Assembly (NCBI RefSeq): GCF_014636495.1
Contig: NZ_BMEM01000002.1
Coordinates: 62,001-126,000, forward strand
Reading direction: 5' to 3'
From: Ornithinimicrobium tianjinense
GTDB taxonomy: Bacteria > Actinomycetota > Actinomycetes > Actinomycetales > Dermatophilaceae
Length of the DNA: 64,000 bases
The first letter of the stretch is position 1. Every line of letters begins with the position of its first letter. The notes under the pieces are model-generated. The model was not told the DNA's origin. It searched no databases and saw only the letters and a list, made by a program, of their open reading frames with translations. The position numbers were made by a program, and so were the translations under genes. Below, piece by piece: positions 8,970 through 17,584 of this stretch.

Positions 8970-8984
8970 GCTCTGGCCGCCGGA

Positions 8985-10325
8985 TCACCCACCGGTCTCG
9001 ACGTCGACCACCAACCGCGCGGGGTCCTGCAGCAGGAAGACGCGGTAGGGGCGCCGCTCACCGCTCATCCCGACGAACAGCTGCAGCTGCCCCTCGAACG
9101 GTGGCGTCCTGATCACCTCGACGACCGCCCCGAGCGTGTGGGTGTCGAGCCCGAAGTCACCGCCGTCGTAGACCGGGTCACCCGGCTCCGGGTAGGCCAT
9201 GCCGGACACGACGACCTCGAGGACCGAGTCCCCCGCCACCCCTGCCGGGAGTCCGGACCCGTCACGCAGGGGCTCGTCCGGGTATGCCGCGCGCCAGGTG
9301 GGCGTGCCCGTCCCGGTGAGGTCGAGGACCACCCTGTCAAAGCCGTCGTGGCGACCCGCCCGGACCGTGGGGGCGAACAGCTCTCCCCCGCCCCCGGGCC
9401 AGCCCTGGCTGACCACCGGCTCACCCGGGTCCGTGAACCCGGGCAGCTGAGCATCGGTGTCGGGCTCGTCGGTCGAGGTCCCTCCGCTCGTCGGCTCGTC
9501 CGAGGAGGTGTCGGGCGACGGCTCGTCCGTGGACGGCACCGGCGTCGTGGGCTCGTCCGTGCCCGGGGCCGTCGTCTCGGCGGGGTCGGCGGTGAGCGCC
9601 GGTGCCTCGACCGAGACGAGCAGCCACTCGTCGTCCCCCACCACGCGCAGGAAGCCGCCCCCTCCGAGCGCGTCGATCCAGAAGTCCTCGGACCGCTGGG
9701 CGGCGGCCGGGCAGCCCTGGTCGTCGGTCCCGAGGCCACCGGCCGCGAACCGCCCGTCCCCAGCCAGGGACAGCTCCTCCTGGAACCAGCCGCCCCCGCA
9801 GTCGTCCGCCACGAAGCCCCAGCCGGCCACCGTCTGACCGTCACCGAAGCGCAGCTCGGTGCTGCCAGGGTCCGCCCCGACGATCTCCCCCGCCGACCGG
9901 TCGTCCTCCCAGAGCTGGTCGACCAGCGTCCACGTGGTGCCGTCGAGCTCTCCCGCGGTGGGCACCCGCGGCTCGCCGGCATCCGCGAGGGACCCGTCCG
10001 GCACCGACCCCGCACCCGCGGCCGCGAAGACGAAGGTCGTGTAGCCGTCCGGCACCGCCGCGACCGTCGGCTCTGGCCCGGTGGCACCGCCCAGGAGCCC
10101 GCTCTGCCAGACGGCGGCCACCGCCGCGACCCCGGCCGCTCCTGCGAGCAGCGCCGCTCCGGCACGCTTGCGGCCGCGGCGTCGTCGACCAGCCGTCCAG
10201 TGTGCGTGCACGTCGTGATCCGGGTCGAAGTGCAGGCTGGCGGCCCGCTCGAGCGCCTCGCGCACGTCCGCGAGGTCGGCCGCCTCGTCACGCGACGGGA
10301 CCGTGGCACCGTGCCGGTCGATCAT
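8985..10325 (-). CDS. Membrane-anchored regulator with META/HslJ-like and AMIN-like domains, coupled to an ECF sigma factor
   Basis: 446 residues. A cytoplasmic N-terminus of about 50 residues (DEAADLADVREALERAASLHFD, then an Arg/Lys-rich stretch) precedes one membrane span (AALLAGAAGVAAVAAVW). Outside lies a META/HslJ-like region (GELDGTTWTLVDQLW to EWLLVSVEA), a low-complexity Thr/Asp/Glu/Pro linker repeating TDEP, and an AMIN-like beta domain (GFDRVVLDLTGTG to PARLVVDVETGG). The start is fixed by the ATGA overlap with the sigma gene. Topology and position suggest an anti-sigma factor sensing the cell envelope, but no classic zinc anti-sigma motif is visible, so this role is inference. Confidence 0.75.
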   Translation of the reverse strand: MIDRHGATVPSRDEAADLADVREALERAASLHFDPDHDVHAHWTAGRRRRGRKRAGAALLAGAAGVAAVAAVWQSGLLGGATGPEPTVAAVPDGYTTFVFAAAGAGSVPDGSLADAGEPRVPTAGELDGTTWTLVDQLWEDDRSAGEIVGADPGSTELRFGDGQTVAGWGFVADDCGGGWFQEELSLAGDGRFAAGGLGTDDQGCPAAAQRSEDFWIDALGGGGFLRVVGDDEWLLVSVEAPALTADPAETTAPGTDEPTTPVPSTDEPSPDTSSDEPTSGGTSTDEPDTDAQLPGFTDPGEPVVSQGWPGGGGELFAPTVRAGRHDGFDRVVLDLTGTGTPTWRAAYPDEPLRDGSGLPAGVAGDSVLEVVVSGMAYPEPGDPVYDGGDFGLDTHTLGAVVEVIRTPPFEGQLQLFVGMSGERRPYRVFLLQDPARLVVDVETGG

Positions 10326-10828
10326 GGCCTGTCCTCCTCGTCCGCCTGCTGGACCCGTCTCGTCTCGAGCTCGGCGCGCATCCGCGTCACCGCCTGGTGG
10401 GACAGGCTCTTGACCGTCCCGGTGGCCACCCCCATCACCTGGGCGGTCTGCGCCTCGGTGAGGTCCTCGAAGTAGCGCAGCACGAGGGCCGCCCGCTGGC
10501 GGGGCGGGAGCAGCCGCAGCACGTCGTGGACCTCCGCGTCCCGCGCGCGGACGTCGCTGCCGTCGTCGACGCCGGGGTCCGGGAGGAAGGCGGTGGTGGT
10601 CTCGCGCCGGGACCGGCGCCACCACGAGACCCGCCGTCTGTAGATGACCCGCCGCACGAAGGCGTCGGGGTGGTCCACCGACTCCCACCGCTCGGCCAGG
10701 GCGATGAGGGCCTCCTGGACCAGGTCCTCGGCGAGCGCCGCGTCCCCGCAGAGCAGGTACGCGGCGCGCAGGAGACTGCCCCGACGGGCATGGACGAACT
10801 CGCTGTAGGCGGGGTCGGTCGTGACCAC
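10322..10828 (-). CDS. ECF RNA polymerase sigma factor, SigE-family
   Basis: 168 residues. Region 2 contains FVHARRGSLLRAAYLLCGD, AEDLVQEALIALAERW and FVRRVIYRRRVSWWRR for promoter -10 recognition. Region 4 contains LLPPRQRAALVLRYFEDLTEAQTAQVMGVATGTVKS, a helix-turn-helix for the -35 element. Open frame extends upstream, but the GTG at 10828 has an excellent AAGGAGG five bases before it and gives the family N-terminus. It overlaps the downstream membrane protein by four bases, the usual arrangement of a sigma factor with its regulator. Target promoters are unknown. Confidence 0.92.
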   Translation of the reverse strand: MVTTDPAYSEFVHARRGSLLRAAYLLCGDAALAEDLVQEALIALAERWESVDHPDAFVRRVIYRRRVSWWRRSRRETTTAFLPDPGVDDGSDVRARDAEVHDVLRLLPPRQRAALVLRYFEDLTEAQTAQVMGVATGTVKSLSHQAVTRMRAELETRRVQQADEEDRP

Positions 10829-10898
10829 GTCCCCCTCCTTCGCGAGATCGATGACGATGCTGCTCACACCAGCATGTCGCACGGGGGCCCGAAAGGGT

Positions 10899-12035
10899 TC
10901 AGGACCGGCCGCTGCCGTCGCCGACGAACGCGGGATAGCCCGGCAGCTCGGACGCGGCCGTGCCCCAGGTGCGCGCAGCCCACGTGGCGGCCTCCTCGCA
11001 CGCCCTCGCCACGTCGGGCAGGTCGGCCCTGCACTCCGCCGCCACCCGGCGCCAGCGCGACGCGAGCAGGGGTCGGGCACGCGGCCCGAGGCGTCCGTCC
11101 GGCGCGATGCCCCGGTCCTCCAGCGCCGCGTCCATCAGCCAGCCGGTGGCGCTGAGCACCCAGGCGGCGACCGCCTCCCGCACCTGACGCGCCCACGCCG
11201 GGTCCTTCGCCAGCCCCGGCAGCTGCTGCTCGGCGCTGGAGGTGAAGGCCTCCAGCATGGCGACGGTCAGCCCCGCGGGCGGCCGGAAGACACACCAGCA
11301 CGTCGAGAAGGGCTCGGCGGCGTAGGCCGCCTCGTAGGCCAGGTGGCGGACGCCGGCCCCCTCGAGGTCCAGGAACCGCACCCCGCCAGGGGTGAGGACC
11401 GCGTTGTCGGGGCAGGCGTCCCCGGGCCCCAGGACGTGCCGAGCCGTGTCCCGCTCGAGCCGCTCCACCGCGTCGAGGAGCTCTGCCCTGGCGGCCGCGG
11501 CGGAGCGGGAGCCGGTCACCTCGGCGAGTCGTTCCAGCCCGCGCCGGGGGAAGTCGGCCCGCGCGCGCCGGTCCTCGGCGACCGCAGGGCCGAGACGGTC
11601 CCGTGCTGCCGCGAGCAGAGCGGGGTCTGCCCGGACGGTGCCGCCCAGGGCGGCGGCCCACTCCACGATCTGCCAGTATGCCGTCGCGCTCGCCTGCGGG
11701 GAGGCGTCGGCCAGGAGGACGTCGGCGAGCGTCGGCTCGGCCCCCAGGTCCTCCATCACCACGGTCCGGGTGCCGTCGTCGGCCGCCAGCAGGCGCGGTG
11801 CGCCAGGGAGCAGCTGGAGCCCCACCCGCTCGCGCTCGTAGCCCATCGCCGCCCCGCGGCCCGGCGGTTGCGGCAGGAAGCGCTTGACCACCACGGACGT
11901 CCCCCAGTCGTCGGGGCCCTCAAGGACGGTGTGCCGGTGGACCTGCGAGCGCGCGGACCCGCCCAGGTCCGTCCCCGGGCCGAGCCGGACCCCACGCGGC
12001 AGGACCTGGTCCGGCACCGCGCGGGCGGTGCTCAC
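10899..12035 (-). CDS. Phosphotransferase-fold (aminoglycoside phosphotransferase-like) protein
   Basis: 378 residues with a kinase-like fold. An N-terminal lobe contains WGTSVVVKRFLPQ with a candidate ATP-binding Lys, and TVVMEDLGAEPTLADVLL resembles the hinge. The catalytic loop appears degenerate: HVLGPGDACPDNAVLTPGGVRFLDLEGAGVRHLAYEAAY keeps the GDxCPDN and DLEG elements of APH-fold enzymes in altered form. The GTG start overlaps the nitronate monooxygenase stop by four bases. Substrate is unknown; antibiotic resistance should not be assumed. The open frame beyond 12035 lies inside the upstream gene. Confidence 0.78.
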   Translation of the reverse strand: MSTARAVPDQVLPRGVRLGPGTDLGGSARSQVHRHTVLEGPDDWGTSVVVKRFLPQPPGRGAAMGYERERVGLQLLPGAPRLLAADDGTRTVVMEDLGAEPTLADVLLADASPQASATAYWQIVEWAAALGGTVRADPALLAAARDRLGPAVAEDRRARADFPRRGLERLAEVTGSRSAAAARAELLDAVERLERDTARHVLGPGDACPDNAVLTPGGVRFLDLEGAGVRHLAYEAAYAAEPFSTCWCVFRPPAGLTVAMLEAFTSSAEQQLPGLAKDPAWARQVREAVAAWVLSATGWLMDAALEDRGIAPDGRLGPRARPLLASRWRRVAAECRADLPDVARACEEAATWAARTWGTAASELPGYPAFVGDGSGRS

Positions 12036-13054
12036 CGGCCGAGCCCCCCGACGATGTCTGCTGCCGGTGCTTCCTGGCAGGCTCTCCAGCCGACGCCCGC
12101 CCACACGTGGATCCCGTGCACGTCCCCGGCCGCAGCGGCGGCAGCTCGCACGGGCTTGCTGACCTGGTCGACGACGGGGAAGGCTCGGGGGGCGAGCGCG
12201 GCATACCGGTCGACGAAGCGGTTGCGGACCGCCCCGGCGACGCGCCCGGTGAAGGCGCGGGTGGTGACCCGTTCGGTCAGGTCGGGGTGCCGGAGCGCGG
12301 CACGGTAGGTCGGCGAGGCACCGGACTCGGTGGCCAGCAGCAGCGCCGTGCCCACCTGGACCGCGGCGGCCCCGGCCTCGCGCGCGCGGCCGACGTCACC
12401 CGGCGTGGTCACCCCTCCGGCTGCGAGGAGGGGCAGCGCGGTGAGCGGACGGATCGTCTCGAGCAGGCCGAGGTGGTCGACCACCTCGGGCTCGACCTGC
12501 GGGTCGTGGCTGCCGCGGTGCCCTCCCGCCTCGTGGCCCTGCAGGACCAGCACGTCCGCACCGGCCGCCTCCGCCGCCACCGCCTCGCTGGCGCTGGAGA
12601 CGGTCACGTGCACCTCGCTGCCGGCCCGACGCCAGCGCTCGACGATGTCGGCGCCCGGGACGCCGAAGGTGCACGAGACCACGGCGGGGGCCAACGTCTC
12701 CACGAGCGCCACCTTGTCCGCCCAGTGGTCGGTGTCGCCCCAGACCGGCAGCCCCGGCTCGACACCGAGCTCTCTCGCCAGGGGGGCCAGCGCCTCGCTG
12801 TAGGCCGCCACCTCCCCCTCGTGGCGCTCCCGGTCGACGCGGTGCGGGACGAAGAGGTTGACGCCGAAGGGGCGGTCCGTCAGGTCACGGGTGTGGACGA
12901 GGTCGGCCGCCAGCTGCTCAGGGGTCCGGTAGCCGGCCGCCAGCATCCCCAGCCCGCCGGCGTCGCTCACCGCGGCCACGAGGAGCGGGCTGCTCACGCC
13001 ACCGGCCATCGGCGCCCCGACCACGGGCAGGTCGAGGAGGTCAAGCACGCCCAT
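12032..13054 (-). CDS. Nitronate monooxygenase (FMN-dependent, 2-nitropropane dioxygenase family)
   Basis: 340 residues forming a TIM barrel that binds FMN and oxidises alkyl nitronates or similar compounds. The N-terminus MGVLDLLDLPVVGAPMAGG is typical, and the QGHEAGGHRGS segment carries the conserved active-site His. AVQVGTALLLATES near the C-terminus is part of the phosphate-binding region. ATG at 13054 is chosen as the family start; it overlaps the end of dgt by 14 nt. Some family members are enoyl-ACP reductases or of unknown substrate, so the enzymatic name is at family level. Confidence 0.88.
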   Translation of the reverse strand: MGVLDLLDLPVVGAPMAGGVSSPLLVAAVSDAGGLGMLAAGYRTPEQLAADLVHTRDLTDRPFGVNLFVPHRVDRERHEGEVAAYSEALAPLARELGVEPGLPVWGDTDHWADKVALVETLAPAVVSCTFGVPGADIVERWRRAGSEVHVTVSSASEAVAAEAAGADVLVLQGHEAGGHRGSHDPQVEPEVVDHLGLLETIRPLTALPLLAAGGVTTPGDVGRAREAGAAAVQVGTALLLATESGASPTYRAALRHPDLTERVTTRAFTGRVAGAVRNRFVDRYAALAPRAFPVVDQVSKPVRAAAAAAGDVHGIHVWAGVGWRACQEAPAADIVGGLGR

Positions 13055-14321
13055 GGGACACCTCCGGGCGGGCCCAGGTCGCCAGCGCCCGCGCGTCGGA
13101 CAGGCTGGCCACCTGGTCCACGACGGCCCGCAGGGCACCCGCGTCGTCGGCCGCGGCGTCGTGGGCCTCCTGATGGATCGGGTCCATCAGGCTGGGGTCG
13201 TCGCGGAACCGCTCGACGAGCGAGGCGATCACCTCGCGCTCGTGGTCCATCACCTGGCGTCGCTCCTCGCTGAGCATGACGAAGTGGGCCGCGACGGCCT
13301 TCAGGGCGGCCGCCCGGGCGCGGACGTCGTCCGGCACGACGAGGTCGGCGGCGTAGCGGCTCAGCATCCCGGCACCGTATCGCTCACGCGTCGCGCGCTC
13401 GACGGTGTGGACGAAGTGCCCGATCAGCCGGGAGGTCATGTCCTTCAGCGCCGCGAGGTCGTGCCGGGTGCCGTCGTGGGTCTGCGGCACCCAGCCGGAG
13501 CCGAGCACCTGACGCAGGCCCTCGCGCAGCTGCTCGGCCGGCAGGTCCGGGGCGTACCACGCGTGCGCGACGGCCACGACCTCGTCCTGCTCGACCGTCG
13601 AGCGCAGCGCTGCCGGGTCCACCCGCCCGGAGGCGATGGCGTCCTCCACGTCGTGGACGCAGTAGGCGACGTCGTCGGCCCAGTCCATGACCTGGGCCTC
13701 GAGGCAGCGCCGGTGGGGCTGCCCAGGCGGGCTGCCCTCGCGCATCCACGCGAAGACGTCGGCGTCATCGGCATACACGCCGAACTTGCGGCCGCCGTGG
13801 GGGTGGTCGCCCCGCGACCACGGATACTTCGTGGCCGCGTCGAGACTGGCGCGCGTGAGGTTGAGCCCGGCGGACCGCCCGTCGGCGTGGCAGCGCTTGG
13901 CCTCGAGGCGGGTGAGGACACGCAGGGTCTGGGCGTTGCCCTCGAACCCGCCGATGCCGGCGGCCAGCTCGGCCAGGACCGCCTCGCCGTTGTGACCGAA
14001 GGGCGGGTGGCCGATGTCGTGGGCCAGGCACGCGGTGTCGACGAGATCAGCGTCGCACCCGAGCGCCGCGCCGAACTCGCGGCCGATCTGGGCCACCTCG
14101 AGGGAGTGCGTGAGCCGGTTGCGCACGAAGTCGTCGCTCGTGGGCTGCACGACCTGGGTGGTGGCGGCCAGCCGGCGCAGCGCGGCGGAGTGCAGCACCC
14201 GGGCCCGGTCACGCGCGAAGTCGTGCCGGTCCGACCGCTTCTGGGCGGGGTCCTCGGCGACCCAGCGCTCCCGGTCGGTGTCGGCGTAGCCGGGCACGTC
14301 GACGCCGGTGGGGGTGCTCAC
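13041..14321 (-). CDS. dgt: Deoxyguanosinetriphosphate triphosphohydrolase-like protein (HD domain)
   Basis: 426 residues. The HD-domain metal site is visible as RLTHSLEVAQIGREFG and CLAHDIGHPPFGHNGE (His, then His-Asp), with a later Asp in MDWADDVAYCVHDVEDA. Such enzymes hydrolyse dGTP or other dNTPs to nucleoside and triphosphate, controlling nucleotide pools. I chose GTG at 14321 because it gives the normal N-terminus ahead of YADTDRERWVAEDPAQKRS. Position between dusB and dnaG is conserved in actinobacteria, although here several genes intervene. Confidence 0.93.
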   Translation of the reverse strand: MSTPTGVDVPGYADTDRERWVAEDPAQKRSDRHDFARDRARVLHSAALRRLAATTQVVQPTSDDFVRNRLTHSLEVAQIGREFGAALGCDADLVDTACLAHDIGHPPFGHNGEAVLAELAAGIGGFEGNAQTLRVLTRLEAKRCHADGRSAGLNLTRASLDAATKYPWSRGDHPHGGRKFGVYADDADVFAWMREGSPPGQPHRRCLEAQVMDWADDVAYCVHDVEDAIASGRVDPAALRSTVEQDEVVAVAHAWYAPDLPAEQLREGLRQVLGSGWVPQTHDGTRHDLAALKDMTSRLIGHFVHTVERATRERYGAGMLSRYAADLVVPDDVRARAAALKAVAAHFVMLSEERRQVMDHEREVIASLVERFRDDPSLMDPIHQEAHDAAADDAGALRAVVDQVASLSDARALATWARPEVSHGRA

Positions 14322-14370
14322 GCCTCGAGGGTATGCCGTGCGGGCGCGCCCCGCGTGCGAGGCTGGCCGG

Positions 14371-15165
14371 ATGCGGATCACCGAGCTGCGTGTCTACCCG
14401 GTCAAGTCGTTCGCCGGCGACCCCGTGGAGGAGGCGGTCGTGGAGCCGTGGGGTCTGCAGGGCGACCGGCGCTGGGGCCTGGTCGACGATGCGGGCGAGA
14501 AGGTCACCGCTCGCGCGGTGCGCGCGATGCTGGGCCTGCGCGCCGAGCAGGTCGACGAGGAGACCGTCCGCATCCACGACAGGCACGGGGGCAGCATCCT
14601 GGTCGACACGCCGCTCGGTCTGCCCCCGGTCCCGGTGAGCCACTCCCGCCAGGGCTTCGCCGCGCCGGCCGACGCGGACGTCAGCCGGTGGATCTCCGAG
14701 CGGCTCGGCCGACCGGTGCGGCTGGTCTGGCAGGAGGACCCGACGGTGCGTCGGGTCTCCGGCGCGCACGGCGGGCTCGAGGGGGACGTCCTCTCGCTGG
14801 CCGACGCTGGCCCCCTGCTGCTCACCTCCGAGACCTCGCTCGCCCGGCTCCAGGAGTGGGTGGGGACCGGACCGGAGCTGGACATGGTGCGGTTCCGGCC
14901 CAACGTCGTCATCGACGGGGCGGAGGCGTTCGCGGAGGACACCTGGCGCACCGTCCGTCTGGGCGAGGTGGACTTCCGCGTCACCGAGGTGTGCGACCGG
15001 TGCGTCATGACGACGGTCGACCCGGTCACCCTGGAGGGTGGCCCCGAGCCCGTGGCGACGCTCGCCCGGCACCGGCGCTGGGAGGGGAAGACGTGGTTCG
15101 GCGTCCGCCTCGTCCCGCTCGGTGAGGGGGTCCTGCGCACCGGCGACGGGGTGATGCCTCAGTGA
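14371..15165 (+). CDS. MOSC domain-containing protein (YcbX-like)
   Basis: 264 residues. The N-terminal MOSC beta-barrel domain shows ITELRVYPVKSFAGDPVEEAVVEPWGL split around GDRRWGLVD. The C-terminal MOSC domain carries MVRFRPNVVIDG and the Cys-containing EVCDRCVMTTVDPVT. MOSC proteins bind molybdenum cofactor or transfer sulfur; YcbX-type members detoxify N-hydroxylated compounds with a reductase partner. No fused ferredoxin domain is present. ATG at 14371 is chosen by similarity to family N-termini. It diverges from dgt across about 50 nt and runs tail to tail with the next gene. Confidence 0.9.
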   Translation: MRITELRVYPVKSFAGDPVEEAVVEPWGLQGDRRWGLVDDAGEKVTARAVRAMLGLRAEQVDEETVRIHDRHGGSILVDTPLGLPPVPVSHSRQGFAAPADADVSRWISERLGRPVRLVWQEDPTVRRVSGAHGGLEGDVLSLADAGPLLLTSETSLARLQEWVGTGPELDMVRFRPNVVIDGAEAFAEDTWRTVRLGEVDFRVTEVCDRCVMTTVDPVTLEGGPEPVATLARHRRWEGKTWFGVRLVPLGEGVLRTGDGVMPQ

Positions 15166-15773
15166 CCGCCCTGCTCCGTCTCGGTCGCCCTGTCTGCCGT
15201 GCCGAGCTCGGCGCCGCGGTCGAGCCCGCTCCGCCCGCGCAGCAGGTCCGCCAGGCGACGCGCGCCCCGGCCGACGACCGGCCCGAGCGGGCGGACGGCC
15301 ACGTCACGGTAGCCACCGAGGTCCAGACCCGCCTGCCGCTCGAAGACGCTGCGCGCCGCCCGGTCCCCCGTCCGCAGCCACGACCACGCCATCGACGCGA
15401 CGTAGAGCGGGACGAAGGGCAGCCCGAGGCAGTAGGCCCACTGGGTGCTGTGGACCAGCTCATGGCGCATCAGGGTCGGCCGCTGGGCCGCGAGAAGGTC
15501 CAGGTCGTGGCGGGTGATGACGACGTCGCCGACCGTGAACGCGCCACCGGCCGGGAAGGTCCAGCGGTAGTAGTCCGCCAGGAAGCTGAGGCCGGGCCCG
15601 CGCCGCACACGCGCACCGCCCACCACGGCCACCAGGAGACCGAACGGCGTGGAGAGGTTGACCCAGTTGAGGACGTGCCGCACGCGCGTCCAGGTCGTCC
15701 CCGGCCACGCGGTGGGCTCCAGGCTCGGGTGACGCGGCCCCGGGGCCTCGGGGCGCAGGTAGAACCCAGGCAT
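15159..15773 (-). CDS. Putative HExxH-containing membrane protein, function unknown
   Basis: 204 residues beginning MPGFYLRPEAPGP. The middle holds LMRHELVHSTQW, a HELVH match to the HExxH zinc-metallopeptidase signature, next to hydrophobic segments (STPFGLLVAVVGGA and CLGLPFVPLYVASMAWSW). A third metal ligand could be one of the later acidic residues such as Glu in FERQAGLD. Such proteins with a short HExxH are common uncharacterised actinobacterial neighbours. The start overlaps the DUF2277 stop by one base (TGATG), so the two are cotranscribed. Protease activity is inference; it may be an inactive fold. Confidence 0.7.
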   Translation of the reverse strand: MPGFYLRPEAPGPRHPSLEPTAWPGTTWTRVRHVLNWVNLSTPFGLLVAVVGGARVRRGPGLSFLADYYRWTFPAGGAFTVGDVVITRHDLDLLAAQRPTLMRHELVHSTQWAYCLGLPFVPLYVASMAWSWLRTGDRAARSVFERQAGLDLGGYRDVAVRPLGPVVGRGARRLADLLRGRSGLDRGAELGTADRATETEQGGH

Positions 15774-16039
15774 CAGGCGTAGCGCGCCTGGGCCCGGGCA
15801 CGCGCCTTGGCGGCCTCGGTCTCCCTGTCCTTGGGCGGTGCGGTGGTCACCAGGCTGTCCAGCAGCGTCTGGGTGGCCTCGGCGATCGCGGCGACAGCCA
15901 CGGCATACGCCTGCTCGTTGGCCTTCGCCGGGCGGCTGGCGCCCGCGACCTTGCGGACGTACTGAAGCGCGGCGTCGTGGACCTCCTGCCGCGTGGCGGG
16001 CGGGGCGAAGTTGTTCAGCGGGCGGATGTTGCGGCACAT
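15773..16039 (-). CDS. DUF2277 family protein
   Basis: 88 residues beginning MCRNIRPLNNFAPPATRQEV, the diagnostic DUF2277 N-terminus with Cys2. A helix-rich body (AALQYVRKVAGASRP) and Ala/Arg-rich tail follow. Function of the family is unknown. It diverges from the sulfurtransferase gene across 39 nt and overlaps the downstream HExxH gene. Confidence 0.9.
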   Translation of the reverse strand: MCRNIRPLNNFAPPATRQEVHDAALQYVRKVAGASRPAKANEQAYAVAVAAIAEATQTLLDSLVTTAPPKDRETEAAKARARAQARYA

Positions 16040-16078
16040 GCCTCCACTCTGCCACCAACCCCGGCTAGGGTCGGGCCT

Positions 16079-16948
16079 ATGCCGATCGAGCCCACCTCGC
16101 CCCTGGTCAGCGCCGCCGAGCTCGCCGAGCTCCTCGACGGGCCGCAGGAGAGCCGCCCCACGCTCGTGGACGTCCGGTGGGTGCTCGGCGGGGGCGAGCA
16201 GCACAACCGCGAGAGCTACCTCGAGGGTCACCTGCCGGGGGCATCGTTCCTGGACCTCGAGTCGGCGCTCTCGGACCCGGTCACGGCGTCCGGTGCGGGC
16301 GGCCGTCACCCGATGCCCTCACCTGAGCGGGTGCAGGAGGGGCTGCGTGCGGCCGGCGTCCGCAGCGGGCGGCCGGTCGTCTTCTACGACGCGCGGGCCT
16401 CGCTCGGGGCGGCCCGAGCGTGGTGGGTCGCGAGCTACTTCGGGGTGGAGGCCCACGTGCTGGACGGCGGTCTGGCCGCCTGGCAGGAGGCCGGTCTGCC
16501 GGTCGAGTCCGGCCCGGTCGAGGTCCCCCCTGGCGACGTGGTGCTCGAGGCCGGAGGGCGCCCCACCGTGGACGCCATCGGGGTGCAGGACTGGGTGGAC
16601 CGCGGTGGGCAGCTGCTCGACGCGCGCCCAGCGGACCGCTTCCGCGGGGAGAACGAGACCATCGACCCGGTCGCCGGGCACATCCCGGGAGCCCGCAGCC
16701 TGCCTGCGCTCGAGCTGCTCGACGACCACGGACGCTTCCTGCCCGCCAACGCGATCACCGCCCTCATGCACGAGGCCGGCGCGGACCCCGAGCGTGCCTC
16801 GGCGGTCTACTGCGGGTCGGGCGTGCAGGCCGCCCACGTGGCACTCGCGCTCGAGGCCGTGGGGCTCCCCACGCCCGCCGTCTACGTCGGCAGCTGGAGC
16901 GACTGGATCAGCGGGCCCGACCGCCCCGTGGCGACCGGGCCCGCCTGA
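16079..16948 (+). CDS. Thiosulfate/3-mercaptopyruvate sulfurtransferase (two rhodanese domains)
   Basis: 289 residues. The inactive N-terminal rhodanese domain spans about residues 1-140 (LVDVRWVLGGG, then GHLPGASFLDLE). The catalytic C-terminal domain ends with AVYCGSGVQAAHVALALE, where the Cys of CGSGV carries the persulfide. The CGSGV loop fits either thiosulfate or mercaptopyruvate enzymes, so I leave the donor open. The start ATG lies in CTATGCCG. The reading frame is open upstream but the first domain starts here. Confidence 0.92.
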   Translation: MPIEPTSPLVSAAELAELLDGPQESRPTLVDVRWVLGGGEQHNRESYLEGHLPGASFLDLESALSDPVTASGAGGRHPMPSPERVQEGLRAAGVRSGRPVVFYDARASLGAARAWWVASYFGVEAHVLDGGLAAWQEAGLPVESGPVEVPPGDVVLEAGGRPTVDAIGVQDWVDRGGQLLDARPADRFRGENETIDPVAGHIPGARSLPALELLDDHGRFLPANAITALMHEAGADPERASAVYCGSGVQAAHVALALEAVGLPTPAVYVGSWSDWISGPDRPVATGPA

Positions 16949-16987
16949 GCCTGCTCGCGACCAGCCGAGCCGGGCCGGCCAGGGTCC

Positions 16988-17512
16988 TCAGCCCGAGAAC
17001 CGCCGGACGAGCTCGCGGTTGAAGGCCGGGAGGTCCGCCGGGGTGCGGCTGCTGACCAGCCACTCGTCCACGACGACCTCCTCGTCGACCCAGTCCGCAC
17101 CGGCGTTGCGCAGGTCCGTCCGGAGCGACGGGTAGGACGTCATCCGACGCCCTCGCACCGCGTCCGCGTCGGTGAGGATCCAGGCGCCGTGGCAGATCGC
17201 GGCGACCGGCTTGCCCGCGTCGACGATGGCCCTCGTGAGGGCGACGGCGTGATCGTCCATCCGGATCTTGTCGGCGTTGGCGGTCCCACCGGGCAGCACC
17301 AGCGCGTCGTAGTCCTCCGCCGAGGCGTCCGCGACGGGCACGTCGATGGCCTGGGTGTGCCCCTTCTTGCCCTCGACCTCGCCGTCCTTGGGCGAGATGA
17401 GGTGGGGCGTGCCGCCGGCGTCGACGACCGCCTGCCAGGGACTGGTCAGCTCGCTGTCCTCGAACCCGTCCGTCAGGACGAATGCCACGTTCTTGCCCTC
17501 GAGCCCGGCCAT
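16988..17512 (-). CDS. DJ-1/PfpI family protein (type 1 glutamine amidotransferase-like)
   Basis: 174 residues of the PfpI/YhbO clade. Glu18 (FEDSE) and the nucleophile-elbow Cys107 in AAICHGAW, followed by His108, form the expected reactive site. VLPGGTANADKIR is the conserved loop near the site. Members act as stress proteins with deglycase, glyoxalase-like or peptidase activity claimed; the exact reaction is unsettled. It is a single gene on the minus strand after the sulfurtransferase, 72 nt from dusB. Confidence 0.92.
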   Translation of the reverse strand: MAGLEGKNVAFVLTDGFEDSELTSPWQAVVDAGGTPHLISPKDGEVEGKKGHTQAIDVPVADASAEDYDALVLPGGTANADKIRMDDHAVALTRAIVDAGKPVAAICHGAWILTDADAVRGRRMTSYPSLRTDLRNAGADWVDEEVVVDEWLVSSRTPADLPAFNRELVRRFSG

Positions 17513-17584
17513 GGTCGATCTCCGTTCGTCGGTCGTTGGGGTGAAGCCCTCCCACCCTAACGAGCGCCCCGAGGACTCGCCCGC

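Noticed and set aside
10899-12035. Antibiotic-resistance phosphotransferase
   Set aside because: The kinase-like fold is recognisable but the catalytic loop is altered and the context (nitronate monooxygenase, dgt) gives no support for a resistance role.
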